DNA of 64,000 bases from Euborellia annulipes (taxonomy: Eukaryota > Arthropoda > Insecta > Dermaptera > Anisolabididae): contig JAKCPI010000996.1 of the NCBI GenBank assembly GCA_023213315.1, positions 19,528-83,527 on the forward strand, in the 5' to 3' direction. Each line of letters opens with the position of its first letter. Position 1 is the first letter of the stretch. Under the pieces are notes generated by a model, which saw nothing but the letters and a program-made list of their open reading frames with translations, searched no databases and was not told the DNA's origin. Both the position numbers and the translations under genes were made by a program. Below are positions 1 through 10,307 of this stretch, in pieces.

Positions 1-929
1 CTTAGCTGAATTGTATCTGAAGAAGGCCACAGAATGAATGGCCGAAACGTTATAATTTTTACAATTAAACCACAGTTAAATTGTTAAATTATGATATAAC
101 CTGAGGTCCTGGGTCTCAGTCCTAAAATAAATAATTTCCATTTAATGCTACATTTTTTTAGAATGTTTACGACTCATAGTCTGATGAATTAATAGTGTTT
201 GAGATTTTCAGTTTATTTTTAGAGGATTCAAATCAAAGGTGGAAAGGGCACTATCATAGAATCGCCCCGATAAAAGAGCGATTGTTTTTATTTACCCCTA
301 GACACCTTAGTATCATCAATCGTCTCTCTTCTCTCGTCGGCGCCGATAAATCATCCAGGAGAGCATTTAGTCTTCTCGTTAATCAAGCCCAACTATCAGA
401 TCTATGACGTGAAGCTCCTTCTGAAGAAAAAGGTCTTCAGGAGTCAGCTTTCAAGGTGAACAAATCAACGTACTGGGTGGGAATCTGACTTATACAACCT
501 ATATATGAGTGAATGCTTAATATGTGAAATATTAAAGAAAAGCGAGTATTAAAAATAGATTCTCAAAGCAAGGGCAACAGAGAGAGAAGCGACTTAAGTG
601 TTGATAAAGAAAAAATTCTGCAAAATCTTCAGAAAGGTAGCATATAGGATAAAAAAAATCCATATAATTCAGGTTTTTATATTTAAAAAAAAAATTTTTT
701 TTTTGATGCAGAGGGGCAACTATTATCAAGGCAATCTCGTAAGAAAAAAGAGAATTAGACGTGTTGACCCCACACCCCGGAATAAATATAAGCAAGGAAA
801 AGAAGAATCTCGGAATGAATTGGAAAGTGCTACTGAAATGCCCAAAATGTATCTCTTCTTTTAATTGGGTCAAGGCGGTTTGTGAGGACCTTGAGAAATA
901 AATGGTGGATAAGGTAAGGGGTGGTCCAG
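1..929. other. No supported gene
   Basis: A+T-rich sequence with short A/T homopolymers. Short open frames occur on both strands, for example 195-407, but they start at non-ATG codons, overlap one another and resemble no family I know. A stretch at 185-225 ends in a pyrimidine-rich TTTTTAG that could be a splice acceptor, but no matching donor follows at a convincing place. I see no other structure here. Confidence 0.5.
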
Positions 930-1075
930 CGTTATTATTCTCCCCCCTTCCCTCGTGGACGAGAGGTTAGGGGCAAATGTCAATAATGATAATCTTAAAG
1001 CCAAAAGGTGGGCGTTCGAATCCCAGGCAGTCGGATGAATATTTGCCAGGATAATTTGTATCGTAATATAAAGAT
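930..1075 (+). repeat. tRNA-like SINE head
   Basis: The segment contains a good RNA polymerase III box B (GTTCGAATCC at about 1014-1024) followed by CAGGCAGTCGGATGA. That tail resembles the CAGGCAGTCCGATGA that follows box B in the clearer SINEs at 51504-51771 and 45208-45485. Upstream, GACGAGAGGTTAGGGGC is a plausible degenerate box A. The body and A-tail of the SINE are not recognisable, so this is probably a decayed or truncated tRNA-derived SINE rather than a functional tRNA gene. Confidence 0.45.
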
Positions 1076-1273
1076 TCCGAAAAGACAAAAGAAATTGCAT
1101 TATTGTCACTCAACTACTCAACTAGATTGCTTAAAGAAGTGATGTATTGATATATTAGCTACCAATATTAATTAAATAAATAGGAACTGAATTTAAATGG
1201 CCAAATAAATAATGAAAATTGTAAATTTTTTTTTCGAAGACTTATTCTGAATTTTGTAAAAAAAAAAATATAA

Positions 1274-2558
1274 AATCTTGTGTGACAAGCACAGAACACA
1301 ACTTTCTCTTACCTTCGGTAATCAAAAGTTGTGTTCTGTGCTTGTCACACCAGATTGAACACCATTTTCGAGATGTAAAATTTATAAACGTGGGAAATTA
1401 TTTATATATGGCAACCATTTCTCCTTTCTTTTCTATAGATTACAAAAGTGTGCTTCAGAAGATTTCAATGGCAAAATGAGAACATATATTTTAAAGAGAA
1501 TCTAAAAAATAATTGATTTTTGAATTTTAATCAAAATCGTTGGAGCGAATTTTGAGAAAATCGAAAAAAACTGAAAAAGTGTCATCAGTAAAGTACTAGT
1601 ACTCTTTGGTCGAATTTGTTCAAAAGCTTCGTGTCACGTCCCATGCGGGTGCCTAACTTAAATATAAAATTTCAATCTTCTAGCTCTTTTTGTTCTTGAG
1701 ATATTTTGTTCACTGACACACACACATTCAGACAGACCATATTGCAAAAAACACTTTTTACTTCTCTTACCTATGTATATATGTAATATATATATAGAGA
1801 GAAAGTATTGGATTCATGTCAAAAATTCGATGTCGAGATTTTGATGGATCTTCACGTTTTGAGGTCCCCTGAATCCAAAAAGTGGTTTTCGCGACATGGT
1901 CTGTGTGTGTGTGGTGTGTGTGTGTGTGTGTGGGGGGGGGTGTGTGTGTGTGTGTGTTCAATTTTAAGCATGAAGGAATTGAGCTAGGAGGTTGGAAATT
2001 TTATATTTAAGTTAAATACCTCCCGGGACCGGAAAATAAGCTTTTAATCAAAATCGGCCAAAGAGTACTAGTACTTTACTGATGTAATTTTTCAGTTTTT
2101 TCGATTTTCTCAAAATTCGCTCTAACGATTTTGATTAAAATTCAAAAATCAATTATTTTTTAGCTGCTCTTTCAAATGTATATTCTCGTTTTTGCCCTCA
2201 AAATTGTTTGAAGCACACTTTACTCTTTGTATTTCATAGGAAAGATAGGAGAAATGGTTGCCATGGTAACAAAATATAAATATTTTCCCATGTTTATAAT
2301 TTTAACATCTTAAATTTCTAATATATTGGCGGAAACTAAATATATTTTGACACAAAAATCTGGGTGACAGCACAGAACACAACTTTCGATTACCGAAGGT
2401 AAGAGAAAGTTGTGTGCTGTGCGCCAGTCACACCAGATTTTTTGATTAAGGGGACCTCAAAACATGTATATCCGTCAAAATCTTGACATTGAATTTTTGA
2501 CATAAACCCAATACTTTCTCTCTCTAGATATTAACATATATAGTTGGTAAGAGAAAGT
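1274..2558 (-). mobile_element. HINE-like element, copy 1 (host of a nested copy)
   Basis: Non-autonomous Helentron-type element. The hairpin end is at 1274-1354; its arms contain ACAGAACACAACTTTC and its complement. The body follows with the CAGTAAAGTACTAGTACT block, and the other terminus is GGTAAGAGAAAGTA at 2546-2558. The element is split at about 1759/2438 by a second copy in opposite orientation. Joining the two halves restores the family text between the CACTTTTTT tract and GGGGACCTCAAAAC. No transposase is encoded. The assignment rests on architecture (hairpin, subterminal inverted repeat, internal CA/GACA tract), not on a coding domain. Confidence 0.75.
1760..2437 (+). mobile_element. 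HINE-like element, copy 2 (nested in copy 1)
   Basis: Complete copy of the same family, starting at ACTTCTCTTACC and ending in the hairpin that finishes GTCACACCAGA at 2437. It lies inside copy 1, flanked by T tracts on both sides (1755-1759 and 2438-2443). Insertion into a T run without an obvious longer target duplication matches Helentron insertion between two T residues, which is known family behaviour. A TG-rich microsatellite occupies about 1901-1956. Copy 2 is younger than copy 1. Confidence 0.8.
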
Positions 2559-2686
2559 AAAAAATTTTATTATTTTTTGCAAAGTGTAGTGTGGCTGAAT
2601 GTATAATTAATAAAGGAGGAGATCGAGTCAAGGCAACCAAAGCAAAATAAGGAGAAAATTTTTTTTTTTTTTTTGCTTTATTGAAC

Positions 2687-2738
2687 AACATTGTTGACGT
2701 TTCGGCCGATTCTTCCGGCCTTCATCAGGACATGTTTT
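2687..2738 (-). ncRNA. Small hammerhead ribozyme-like core
   Basis: On the minus strand: CTGATGA (2728-2722), a GGCC/GGCC stem II with a nine-base loop, GAAAC, then GTC (2698-2696). This is the hammerhead core order with almost no stem III, as in Penelope-like-element hammerheads. Stem I pairs only in part (TGT/ACA), so activity is doubtful. One extra unpaired A lies between the core A9 and stem II. Confidence 0.5.
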
Positions 2739-2849
2739 GTTTGCTTCGAGCTTAGAGGGGCTCTTGGCAGCTCCTGACATAGGTGCGAACATTCGTTAGT
2801 TGACATGACTTCTGGTTCAAGAGGTGTCATGTCAACTGCTAAGCTCGAG

Positions 2850-2901
2850 GCAAACATCCTGATGAAAGCCCGAAGAATTGGCCGAAACGTCAACATTGTT
2901 G
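2850..2901 (+). ncRNA. Small hammerhead ribozyme-like core, damaged
   Basis: CTGATGA at 2859-2865, a stem II with one mismatched position (AGCCC versus GGCC), GAAAC at 2884-2888 and GTC at 2889-2891. Stem I is largely lost. This is the right-arm partner of the minus-strand core at 2687-2738 and is probably inactive. Confidence 0.4.
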
Positions 2902-2950
2902 TTGTTCAACAAGGCAAAAAAAAAATTCTTTCTTTTGTTTTGGCTGCTTT

Positions 2951-3880
2951 GATCTATTCATTATTTATTAAATGATTTGTTTCAACAAAAATTGAGATAT
3001 TGAACGTACACGTTCGAAAAAAAATTATTATAATTAAAATATTTTTCTCTCTTTAAAACATAAAAAAATGTATAAGTCCAAGAAATAGAAGCAATACATC
3101 CGAAATCAGATATATCTTGGAAAATTTAAAACATGCAACTTCGTTTTTCTTTCGGTCATATTTTCTACTATTCAAATAAATACTTAAATAGATCTTAAGC
3201 TATTTTTTTTCTCTTTTTTTTATTCCTATAAAACAGAATGAAGGAGATGAGATTCGATTTATTCGAGAATCACGTTTTTTTTTCCCTAACCATATCGAAA
3301 CTTTTATAAATATATATTCAAAGGCCCTGGAGGAAGCCAAAAGGGCTCAAAGTGTAGGTTCCAAGCAATTTAACAACGTGGCTGTTAAATACGTCACAGG
3401 GATGGATCTTCTTTTCCTTCTTCCGTTTCAATTCGTTGTAGTTTAATTTTATTCGCAACGAGAGGGAATCGCTTTTTATTGCTAATCAATAGAATAACAT
3501 CTCGAGATGTATTTTTTTTTTCTAATCGATTTTATTATGAATTTTTTTTTTTAAATATTGTAACGACACAAAAAAGGAAAGTGGACCAACTAATTAACAA
3601 CTGCCTAATAATATTAGTTGGCAAATTATAGTTTGTGGAAATTATTAGTATTTACTCAGTCAGCACGCTATGCCTGGTTATTAATAATGAATTGATTAAA
3701 TTAGGAATGGGATCGAGAATGAATTTTTATGAGTTTTCATTCATTAAATTTAGGGTTGATTAATAATTCTAAAAAATAATAAAAATTAAAATTGTATTAA
3801 GAGTGAGGTGGATAGCGGAGTAGATCTTGTAGTAAGGAAGAAAGAAAAGAGCGATTGCAGCTAATTTTATTTCGTTTATT
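2951..3880. other. A+T-rich spacer, no gene seen
   Basis: About 0.9 kb with many T or A runs of 8-10 bases and stops in every frame. No splice-bounded open segment, tRNA-like box or terminal repeat is visible. At 3893-3910 the minus strand reads ACCGAAACGTCGGC, possibly the 3' half of a decayed hammerhead-like core. Confidence 0.45.
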
Positions 3881-4015
3881 TATCGCTTCAAGCCGACGTT
3901 TCGGTCAGATATACGAATATTTGCTCAAATTTAAATAAAAATGGATGGAGTCTAGTTGATCTCTGAGGCTGAAAAGACAAATAAAAAAGCAAAGGTGTGG
4001 GGTCGTCGGACCCGC

Positions 4016-4276
4016 GGCAGGAACGAAGTTCCTCACGCCTTTTTTTCAACTCAGAATATAATTTAATATGAATATTATTTAAATAGGCGGAAAGCCCGCC
4101 TTCGGCCGTAGAGAGAAGAAAATAAAGAGAAGGAGAAGATGGGCGTGGCCTCGCCAAGGCTTCGGCTAATCTCGCCTTCCTCAGCCTTCGCTCGGGCGCT
4201 GAGAACGTATTTTTGTTACGTTACATTTTTTTCCCATTTCACTCTGCGTAAGCCGCGTTAAAGAACTTCGTTCCAA
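4016..4276. repeat. Segment bounded by AACGAAGTTC inverted repeats
   Basis: GGAACGAAGTTCC near 4020 and GAACTTCGTTCC near 4263-4274 are complementary ends of a relatively G+C-rich island. The island also contains clustered CTTCGGC motifs (4098-4190). It may be a small non-autonomous element or part of a larger retroelement terminal repeat. I do not recognise the family, and no target duplication is evident. Confidence 0.35.
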
Positions 4277-4327
4277 TAAATAAATTGATTTTGCTTGAAA
4301 ATAACTGGATTGTTCGAGTCGATTAAT

Positions 4328-4700
4328 TATAATTTAAATAGGAAGTTTACTCGAAGTACTTTTTGTTGTTCAAAGGTGTAAAGTAAAACAAATTTTGTTT
4401 TAGGTAGAATTTATTGCTTCTGTTTCTTTACAGAATCACAGTTTCGGAGATTCAAAGACTCCATCGTCAGGCTGCAATAGACTACAAATTAACCATAAAA
4501 AGTTAGAACTAAACTAGATAATTCTAAATTATGATGGCTAAATTTTGCTAATTCAAGCCTGACGATGGAGTCTTTCAATTTCCGAACCTGTAACTCTGTA
4601 CAGAAGTCGCAATAAATTCCACCTAAAACAAAATTTGTTTTACTTTACACCTTTGAACAACGAAAGGCACTTCGAGTAAATTTTCTATTTAAATTATGAA
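4328..4700. mobile_element. Palindromic element with paired CTGACGA cores
   Basis: The left arm (TTTACTCGAAGTAC.., AAACAAATTTTGTTTTAGG, AATTTATTGC) is mirrored by the right arm up to about 4700, leaving a loop of roughly 85-90 bases. Each arm has a hammerhead-like core facing outward from the centre: CTGACGATGGAG..CTCCGAAAC on minus at 4470-4441, and CTGACGATGGAG..CCGAAC on plus at 4559-4587. The core fits CUGANGA, but the GUH cleavage triplet is replaced by TGT, so these are variant or decayed cores. The organisation matches the pairs at 2.6, 12.2 and 61 kb although the sequence family differs. Confidence 0.5.
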
Positions 4701-4819
4701 TTGTCTATGAATTTTTCTTCAGTCTTTAAAAAAATAATATGTAACATTATATCAGACAATTTTCGATTATTGAGAAATGTGGGTCAGTCACACCAGATTT
4801 TTATTTTATACAATAATTA

Positions 4820-4945
4820 TAATAAGAAGCTCGAGAATAGTGACCCCGAGTAATAGGCGTGTGGAACCCCCCTCGGTAGCCATCGATACTTGTATTATAA
4901 AGAAAGTTCCGGGGTGACCGAGCCGGAGCTCGGTCTTTTTTTTAT
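4820..4945 (+). repeat. Small repeat with GTGACCCCGAG motif and hairpin-T8 end
   Basis: Contains AGTGACCCCGAG..GTGGAACCCCCCTCGGTAGCCATCGAT. Related text occurs at 57948-58015 and, split by a SINE, at 21826-22130, so this is an interspersed repeat. It continues into GGTGACCGAGCCGGAGCTCG followed by GTC and eight T residues, a strong hairpin plus T tract that would suit an RNA polymerase III stop. I cannot name the family. Confidence 0.35.
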
Positions 4946-5259
4946 ATTGATAAAATTGTAAAAATCTAAAAAAAAGTACATCAGTAAAGTACGTATACTC
5001 GAGTGGTTAATTTCTCAAAATATAATTTAAAATGAATTTTTCATTATTTAATAAATACAGTATTATTTAATCTGTGTAGTTAAAAAAATTAAACAAGAAC
5101 TCGCAATCCCCGAATTTTCAGAGCTAAAAATAGGACTATACATAATTAATGAAGATCAAACAGAATTACAGGTTTTTTTTTTATATATGTATTAATACGT
5201 AATTAATTATTAATTATAATAGTTGATAATTAATGTTCATAAACTAAAATACCTAGGCT
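4946..5259. other. A+T-rich spacer with HINE fragment
   Basis: Short stretch containing a HINE fragment around 4974-5000 (AAAGTACATCAGTAAAGTAC). Otherwise it is A+T-rich with no open frame of note. Confidence 0.4.
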
Positions 5260-5556
5260 TATATGCACCCTGTTACGCATTAGTGTTTCAAGCGCCAGCT
5301 ACCGAGTTTTGAGAAAATTAACATTAAAGTTTTTTGTTTTCATTGGATTATATGTAATTTTTTGTGTGAGTGTTTAAAAAAAAAAATGTATTTTTTTTTA
5401 TCAATTGTGCAAAGTAACATTAAATATAAATTGTTTTAGGACATATTTCATAAAAAATACTATTAATTATAGCATTTGAAACAATATTCCGTGCTTAACT
5501 CAATTTTTAATTTTTTTTTGGCGCTTGACACACTAATGCATAACCGGGTCCATATA
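5260..5556. mobile_element. TIR MITE, family of the 11.2-15.0 kb element
   Basis: Terminal inverted repeats of about 35 bp: TATATGCACCCTGTTACGCA at the left, and the complement reading CATAACCGGGTCCATATA at the right. The ends fit a TA target duplication. Internal text such as GCACGGAATATTGTTTCAAA (on the complementary strand) is shared with the element starting at 11224. No coding potential. DNA-transposon superfamily not certain. Confidence 0.6.
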
Positions 5557-5624
5557 GTCTTCCCCAAAACTGAAGAGGCCGCATTAACTAACTATTATAA
5601 TATTGTATAATTATATATAAAAAA

Positions 5625-6284
5625 ATCTGGTGTGACTGGCGCACAGCACACAACTTCTCTTACCTTCGGTAATCGAAAGTTGTGTACTGTGCTGTCACAC
5701 CAGATTTTTTGTGTCGACATGTATTTAGTTTCCGGCAGTAGGGAATATTTGAATTCAGATGTAAAATTTATAAGTATGGGAAAATATTTATATTTTGTTA
5801 CCATGGCAACCATTTCTCCTATCTTTCCTATGAAGCACAAGAGTAAAGTGTGCTTCAAACAATTTTGAGGGCAAAACGAGAATATACATTTGAAAGAGCA
5901 TCCAAAAAATAATTGATTTTTGAATTTTAATCAAAATCGTTAGAGCGAATTTTGAGAAAATCGAAAAAAACTGAAAAAGTACATCAGTAAAGTACTAGTA
6001 CTCTATGGCCGATTTTGATTAAAAGCTTATTTTTCCGGTCCCGGGGGTGTTTAACTTAATTATAAAATTTCAACCTCCTAGCTCAATTCCTTCATGCTTA
6101 AAATTGAACACACACACACCCACCCACACACACACAGACAGACCATGTCGCGAAAACCAGTTTTTTGGATTCAGGGGACCTCAAAACGTGAAGATCCATC
6201 AAAATCTCGACATCGAATTTTTGACATGAATCCAATACTTTCTCTCTATATATATATTACATATATACATAGGTAAGAGAAAGT
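5625..6284 (-). mobile_element. HINE-like element, near-complete copy
   Basis: Hairpin end at 5625-5708 (CTGGTGTGACTGG..CACCAGA), the GTTACCATGGCAAC block near 5798, the CAGTAAAGTACTAGTACT block near 5984, a CACACA/GACAGACC microsatellite near 6110-6143, and terminal AGGTAAGAGAAAGTA ending at 6284. All landmarks of the family are present. Open frames through it are fortuitous: they recur in every copy with different frameshifts. Confidence 0.75.
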
Positions 6285-6329
6285 AAAAAGCATGTAAATC
6301 CGGTTTATCTTCTCCAAATATGTATATTT

Positions 6330-6375
6330 TTTGCGCTGAAGATGTTCCAAGCCTACAACCGAAACGTTAGCCGTG
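6330..6375 (+). ncRNA. Hammerhead-like core, degenerate
   Basis: CTGAAGA at 6336-6342 (fits CUGANGA), a short GTT/AAC stem II, GAAAC at 6361-6365 and GTT at 6366-6368. Stem I pairing is weak. Downstream TGAAACAAATAAAG resembles the ATAAAG text that follows the cores at 12.4 and 61 kb. This is an isolated, probably inactive copy. Confidence 0.35.
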
Positions 6376-7405
6376 TGCTGAAACAAATAAAGTTTATTTT
6401 TTTATCTACCCATCCCTGATACATTATTTAATCTGTATTGGAAGACCTCTAATGTGTAGTTGGATCGCAGCTTCCAGTTTATTGTTACGCCGTTGCTCAC
6501 TAACAAAGAAATAAGTGAATATCCAATTCGATTAATTCCCAAAACTGATAGAATTCCAAAAAAAAAAAATAAAATACTGTCTATAGTCTACAATGCGCCT
6601 GTTTTTTTTTTTTTTTTTTTTTTTTTAAGATGTTTTTGTGGTGGTTACACTAGTTTATTTCTTATTCAAAGAAAGTGAATAAAAATGCATTTTATATGCG
6701 GCCAGCAAACAGCAGGTAACGACAAAAAATAATAAATAAATATAGTGTGATGTGAGAGGGACAGTGGAGCGATAGATCAGTCTGCTGTTGTTGTTGTTGT
6801 TTTTGTTGTCGTGGGCCGATTAGCATGCAAGTCTTGATAATTATTCGTTATTTTTGTTTTTCTTGCTTGCTATTAAAGAAATACCTGCAAGCATCCAATC
6901 GAATGCTAAAAGATTTAACGAAATTTATAAATGCTTTTTTTTAACTTAAAATTTATTGTCTTTAATTCTTTAAAAAAGATCTTGCGTGAATAGAAATTGT
7001 AATCAATGAATTCAAGACAATATGTTTATAATAAACAGTACATTTTAGTACTTATTGTGTACTCGGGAAGTATAATCGACATTGTAAATAAAGTAATAGT
7101 AATAAATTGTTGGAATTGTTTATTAAAATAATAAATTAATAAGTTTTGTAAATTGAGCAAGTCGAGAAACCGCGGCCCGGTATGAGGTTTTAAAATTTTT
7201 CGAGGCTCACCTTTGGAAAAAAACAAAAAAAAACAAACATTTATTTACAAAACAAATTTTATTTTTTAATAGAAATCACGTTATTTGTTTTCTCGGGTCT
7301 TTTGTAGGAGTTAGCAAGTGATTTTTTCTTCTTGTGGGTAAATTATTGGGCCCCAAGATGGGGTCCCAAGAAGACTATATAGTAACAATCCCCTTTGATT
7401 GTTAG
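6376..7405. other. A+T-rich spacer, no clear feature
   Basis: Contains poly-T (6601-6626) and a GTTGTT run (6785-6810), with frequent stops in all frames. A CAAGTCGAGAAACCGCGGCCCGG patch near 7157-7179 is relatively G+C-rich but has no recognisable boxes. Nothing else is supported. Confidence 0.4.
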
Positions 7406-7594
7406 CCTGAGACTAACCTAGAAAACAAAGAAATATATTTGTCCCGTATTGCCCAAGCCATGGACATCGAAAAGGAAGAAGGAAATGAAATTATGAATAT
7501 AGAATTTAAAAAACGTGAAACCCAGACATCAATGAAAATGAAAATTGAAGAGACAGATAATTCTTCACATGAATCCAAAATAATAAAAGATCAG
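7406..7594 (+). CDS. Exon-like open segment, unknown protein
   Basis: A 63-codon open segment bounded by a plausible acceptor (TTTGATTGTTAG, ending 7405) and a very good donor (GATCAG|GTGAGC at 7594/7595). The inferred peptide is charged and hydrophilic, rich in Glu, Lys and Ser, with an internal Met-Asp-Ile-Glu-Lys-Glu-Glu start. Length is a multiple of three and both boundaries are phase 0. I do not recognise a domain, and no partner exon is visible nearby. It could be a real exon of a gene extending outside the window's readable signals, or chance. Confidence 0.3.
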
Positions 7595-7699
7595 GTGAGC
7601 CAATCATCAGGTCAATCAAGTAATGTTATTTTCCATCCAAATAGCACCTCGAGACTTGCAATACTCTGCGGACAAAAACCAAAACTCTGATTTTCCTTT

Positions 7700-8451
7700 T
7701 AAGATAGCTACTCAAACTATAATAGAGAACTTATATGCAAAAGCTTGGAGTTCAAATACTCCATTTTTCCCTGTTGTGAAAATCATTCGACTTTTTTTTT
7801 AGTATTACGAGTCTCATCCCATCTTTTCAAACTCAAAAAATTTTAAAAATTCAACTTTGAATTGTGATGTCACACTTAGAGAAACCCCCAGGTCCCCCAT
7901 GTCACAATTAGTAAAGTTTTGGTCAGACCCGTTACGTAATGGACGACCCCTTGTTGTCCATATCATGATATGACTGTCTACATACACGACTTTTAATTAT
8001 GTTTAAATTAAATTTTTTTTCTTTTCCTCGTCCATTCTCTTCTATTTCAAAAGTCATGCAATCTGCTCAATTCATTTCTTTTTGAAGATCAGACCCCATC
8101 AGCAAACACATTTCCTATACCTCTCTCATTAACCTGGAATCTATTTATCATTGAGAAAATAAATTCAAAGTTTGGTTTAAATGAAAAATATTATTATAAA
8201 TAAATTAACGCAAGAAAAATTTACAATAAATATCTTAAAAGAAGTGATTTTTTTTTTATTAATTATTCAAATGCTCACAGATTATGTAAAAATTCAAAAT
8301 TATTTGCCTTTATCAATATATATACAATTATATAAAGTGACTTTTGACCGAAGCCAGAAAGAAGAGTTCGTCTACTTTTTGAAAGACCTTGAAAGTGGAC
8401 AGGCAGACAAGAAAAAAACGATTTAATGAATGGATGAATCACATATCAATG
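7700..8451. other. Spacer with no supported feature
   Basis: Moderately A+T-rich. An open frame at 8181-8426 is nearly all A/T-driven codons and looks fortuitous. The hAT MITE begins at 8460. Confidence 0.4.
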
Positions 8452-8459
8452 CAATATAC

Positions 8460-8726
8460 CAGGGGCGTATATAGAAATTTTTTTCGGGGGGGGCCCGAAC
8501 TCAAAAATTTTTCTCCGGAATTTTTTTTTTTTAAGAAACTAAATTTTTTTCACACGAAATTTTTTGCGGAACATTTTTTCTTTTGCGGAACCAAAGTTTT
8601 CCATCCTGCGGAAAAATTTGTTGCTTTATTGTCTGTATATCCCTATATTTGTATATATGTTTGGGAAATTTCGGGGGGGGGGGGGGGGGCCCGGGCCCCT
8701 CGGCCCCCCCCTTATATACGCCCCTG
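8460..8726. mobile_element. hAT-type MITE with 8 bp target duplication
   Basis: Terminal inverted repeats CAGGGGCGTATATA (8460-8473) and TATATACGCCCCTG (8713-8726), flanked by the direct 8 bp repeat CAATATAC (8452-8459 and 8727-8734). CAGGGG-type ends and an 8 bp duplication are the hAT signature. The interior is low complexity with long G and C tracts near both ends and no transposase frame. Proteins read through it (Gly/Pro-rich) are artefacts of the homopolymers. Confidence 0.8.
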
Positions 8727-8734
8727 CAATATAC

Positions 8735-9726
8735 CGTATATCTTGGCGTTCAAGCTAAAAGAAGAGAAACGAGCAACAAACAACCAAATTGTGCCCAAAT
8801 TGTCAATAGCGAGATGCCAGCCAGATCTCGGCGAGATCTTCATAAAATAAAAAAAAACAGTAAGAGAAAATATATTTTTTTCTTTTCTTGCGATTTATAT
8901 TTTTAACACCCAGTCTTTATTCAAAGCCAACTCAACAAATGATTTTTCCTTTCATATCAAACCGGAATATTATATTAAAAAGTTTATTAATAAAATATCA
9001 ATTCTTTGCCAGAAGGCAAAAGGGAAAGCCCCCATCGACTTCCAAGAAAAAAAACTTTGTTTAAATGTCAATCTTTTTGATTATTTTTTTTTTTTTTTGT
9101 TTTATTTCGAAGGGAGATTTTTTCGTATCGAAATCGAAATTGATTCTAATACAAAAAACTAAAAAGAAAATAAAAATAAGGAAAAAGGAGGGAGGGTTGG
9201 AGGATATTTTTCGTTAAAATGATAATTAAATATTTTGGGCAGCAGATTTTGAATAAAGTTATTTCGTAAAAGCGTAAGTCCTGATTCTAGTCCCGGAGGC
9301 GTAATATGCCCAATCAAACACAAAAATATTTATATTATAATTAAATATGGTTGAAGAATAAAATAAACTGAAAGGGACAGAAAAAAGTAAAAAACACGAA
9401 ATGTAAACTCAAGACTCGAGTCTCTAGGGTGCTAATAAAAATCACTTGCAAAAGAAAATTTTATTTGCCCCTTAGTCACTTGAGTTTCCCCTAAACGACA
9501 TTGCTTCTGAATGGCAATCGAACTTCGTATTCAAATGTAAAAATATTGACATTATCCAAATACAAACAAGGAATGGAATCAGAAATAAAAAAAATGAATT
9601 GAAATTAATTTATAAATTAAAATTCTAAAAATAAAATATTCTATCCCTTTATAAAGAAGGAGTAAGTAAGCCATAGTAAGCTGGCAATTTAGCTGGTTTG
9701 CTTCTCTCGGTTCGTTAGTTTTGATC
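8735..9726. other. Spacer, no clear feature
   Basis: A+T-rich with poly-A and poly-T runs. No tRNA-like boxes, terminal repeats or splice-bounded frames that I can support. Composition becomes more balanced after about 9660, leading into the open segment at 9727. Confidence 0.4.
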
Positions 9727-10031
9727 AGGGATCAATTGGGCCGTCCATTCGTCTTGTTGTAGTGAAATACTCGTAAGAAAGCCCACAAGTCAAGTCATTT
9801 GGCCTTTTGGTCCCCTGAGAGAACTGCAAGCTGATTTAGCGATTGATCCCATTCAAGCCCAGAATGCCAAGAATTGTCCGAAGGGACTCAAAAGACTTTC
9901 CAAAGTCTCCAAGCAAACTCAACTTGTGACCGAAATCCCCCCGACAAGTAATCCTCACCGTCCGAGGATTACTATCATATCAACAACTCCCAATTGCTCG
10001 CGTTTTAGCAGATTATGTTGGCATAAGGACT
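9727..10031 (+). CDS. Open segment without ATG, exon-like, unknown
   Basis: About 100 consecutive sense codons ending in TAA at 10029-10031, with no ATG. Base composition is distinctly less A+T-rich than the surroundings, and codon choice looks ordinary. The peptide has a basic middle (Lys-Gly-Leu-Lys-Arg-Leu-Ser-Lys) and a Ser/Thr/Pro/Arg-rich end. The opposite strand also has a long open frame across part of the same bases, so the coding strand is uncertain. I recognise no family. It may be an exon, a decayed transposon gene, or a conserved non-coding block. Confidence 0.22.
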
Positions 10032-10307
10032 AAAACCAAACTCATTTACAGTCATTTTCAAACTTGCCACCACAAAAAAGAAATCCCTTTCTAACTCAAA
10101 CTTCAAATTATTCTATTATGTTCAATATTAATAAAATCTCGAAATTTTTGTGGGAGTATTTTACTAAAAATATTCCTTTAATGACTGAATTTATTTATTT
10201 ATTATGAATTTTTTTTTAGGGAAAAAGTATTTTTTACAATTAGTTTAATATTTAAAACGGAGAAGTTGTAGGTTAACTCATGAATAAGAGAAGTTGTTTA
10301 TTTATTT

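Larger units (their letters stand above)
2631..2950. mobile_element. Palindromic element with two hammerhead-like cores
   Basis: Inverted-repeat element. The left arm (AGGCAACCAAAGC.., T run, TTGCTTTATTGAAC) is mirrored by the right arm (GTTCAACAAGGC, A run, TTTTGGCTGCTTTGA). Each arm carries a CTGATGA..GAAACGTC core pointing away from the centre. The interior shares AGAGGGGCTCTTGGCA with the element at 12151-12463, so the two belong to one family. I see no protein: the frames on both strands are mirror images of the palindrome. Confidence 0.65.

Noticed and set aside
930..1075. A functional tRNA gene
   Set aside because: Box B is good but no acceptor or anticodon stem closes; a SINE head is more likely.
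2678..2896. 72-codon frames spanning the hammerhead palindromes (also 12192-12423)
   Set aside because: The frames on opposite strands are nearly the same peptide because the DNA is palindromic; no protein family.
5632..6276. Recurring short frames in HINE copies (ending IDIEFLT or with YITYIHR-like tails)
   Set aside because: The same peptides appear in many copies in both orientations with random stops and microsatellite-driven length; they are non-coding repeat translations.
8389..8906. Gly/Pro-rich frames across the hAT MITE
   Set aside because: Generated by long G and C tracts at the ends of the MITE.
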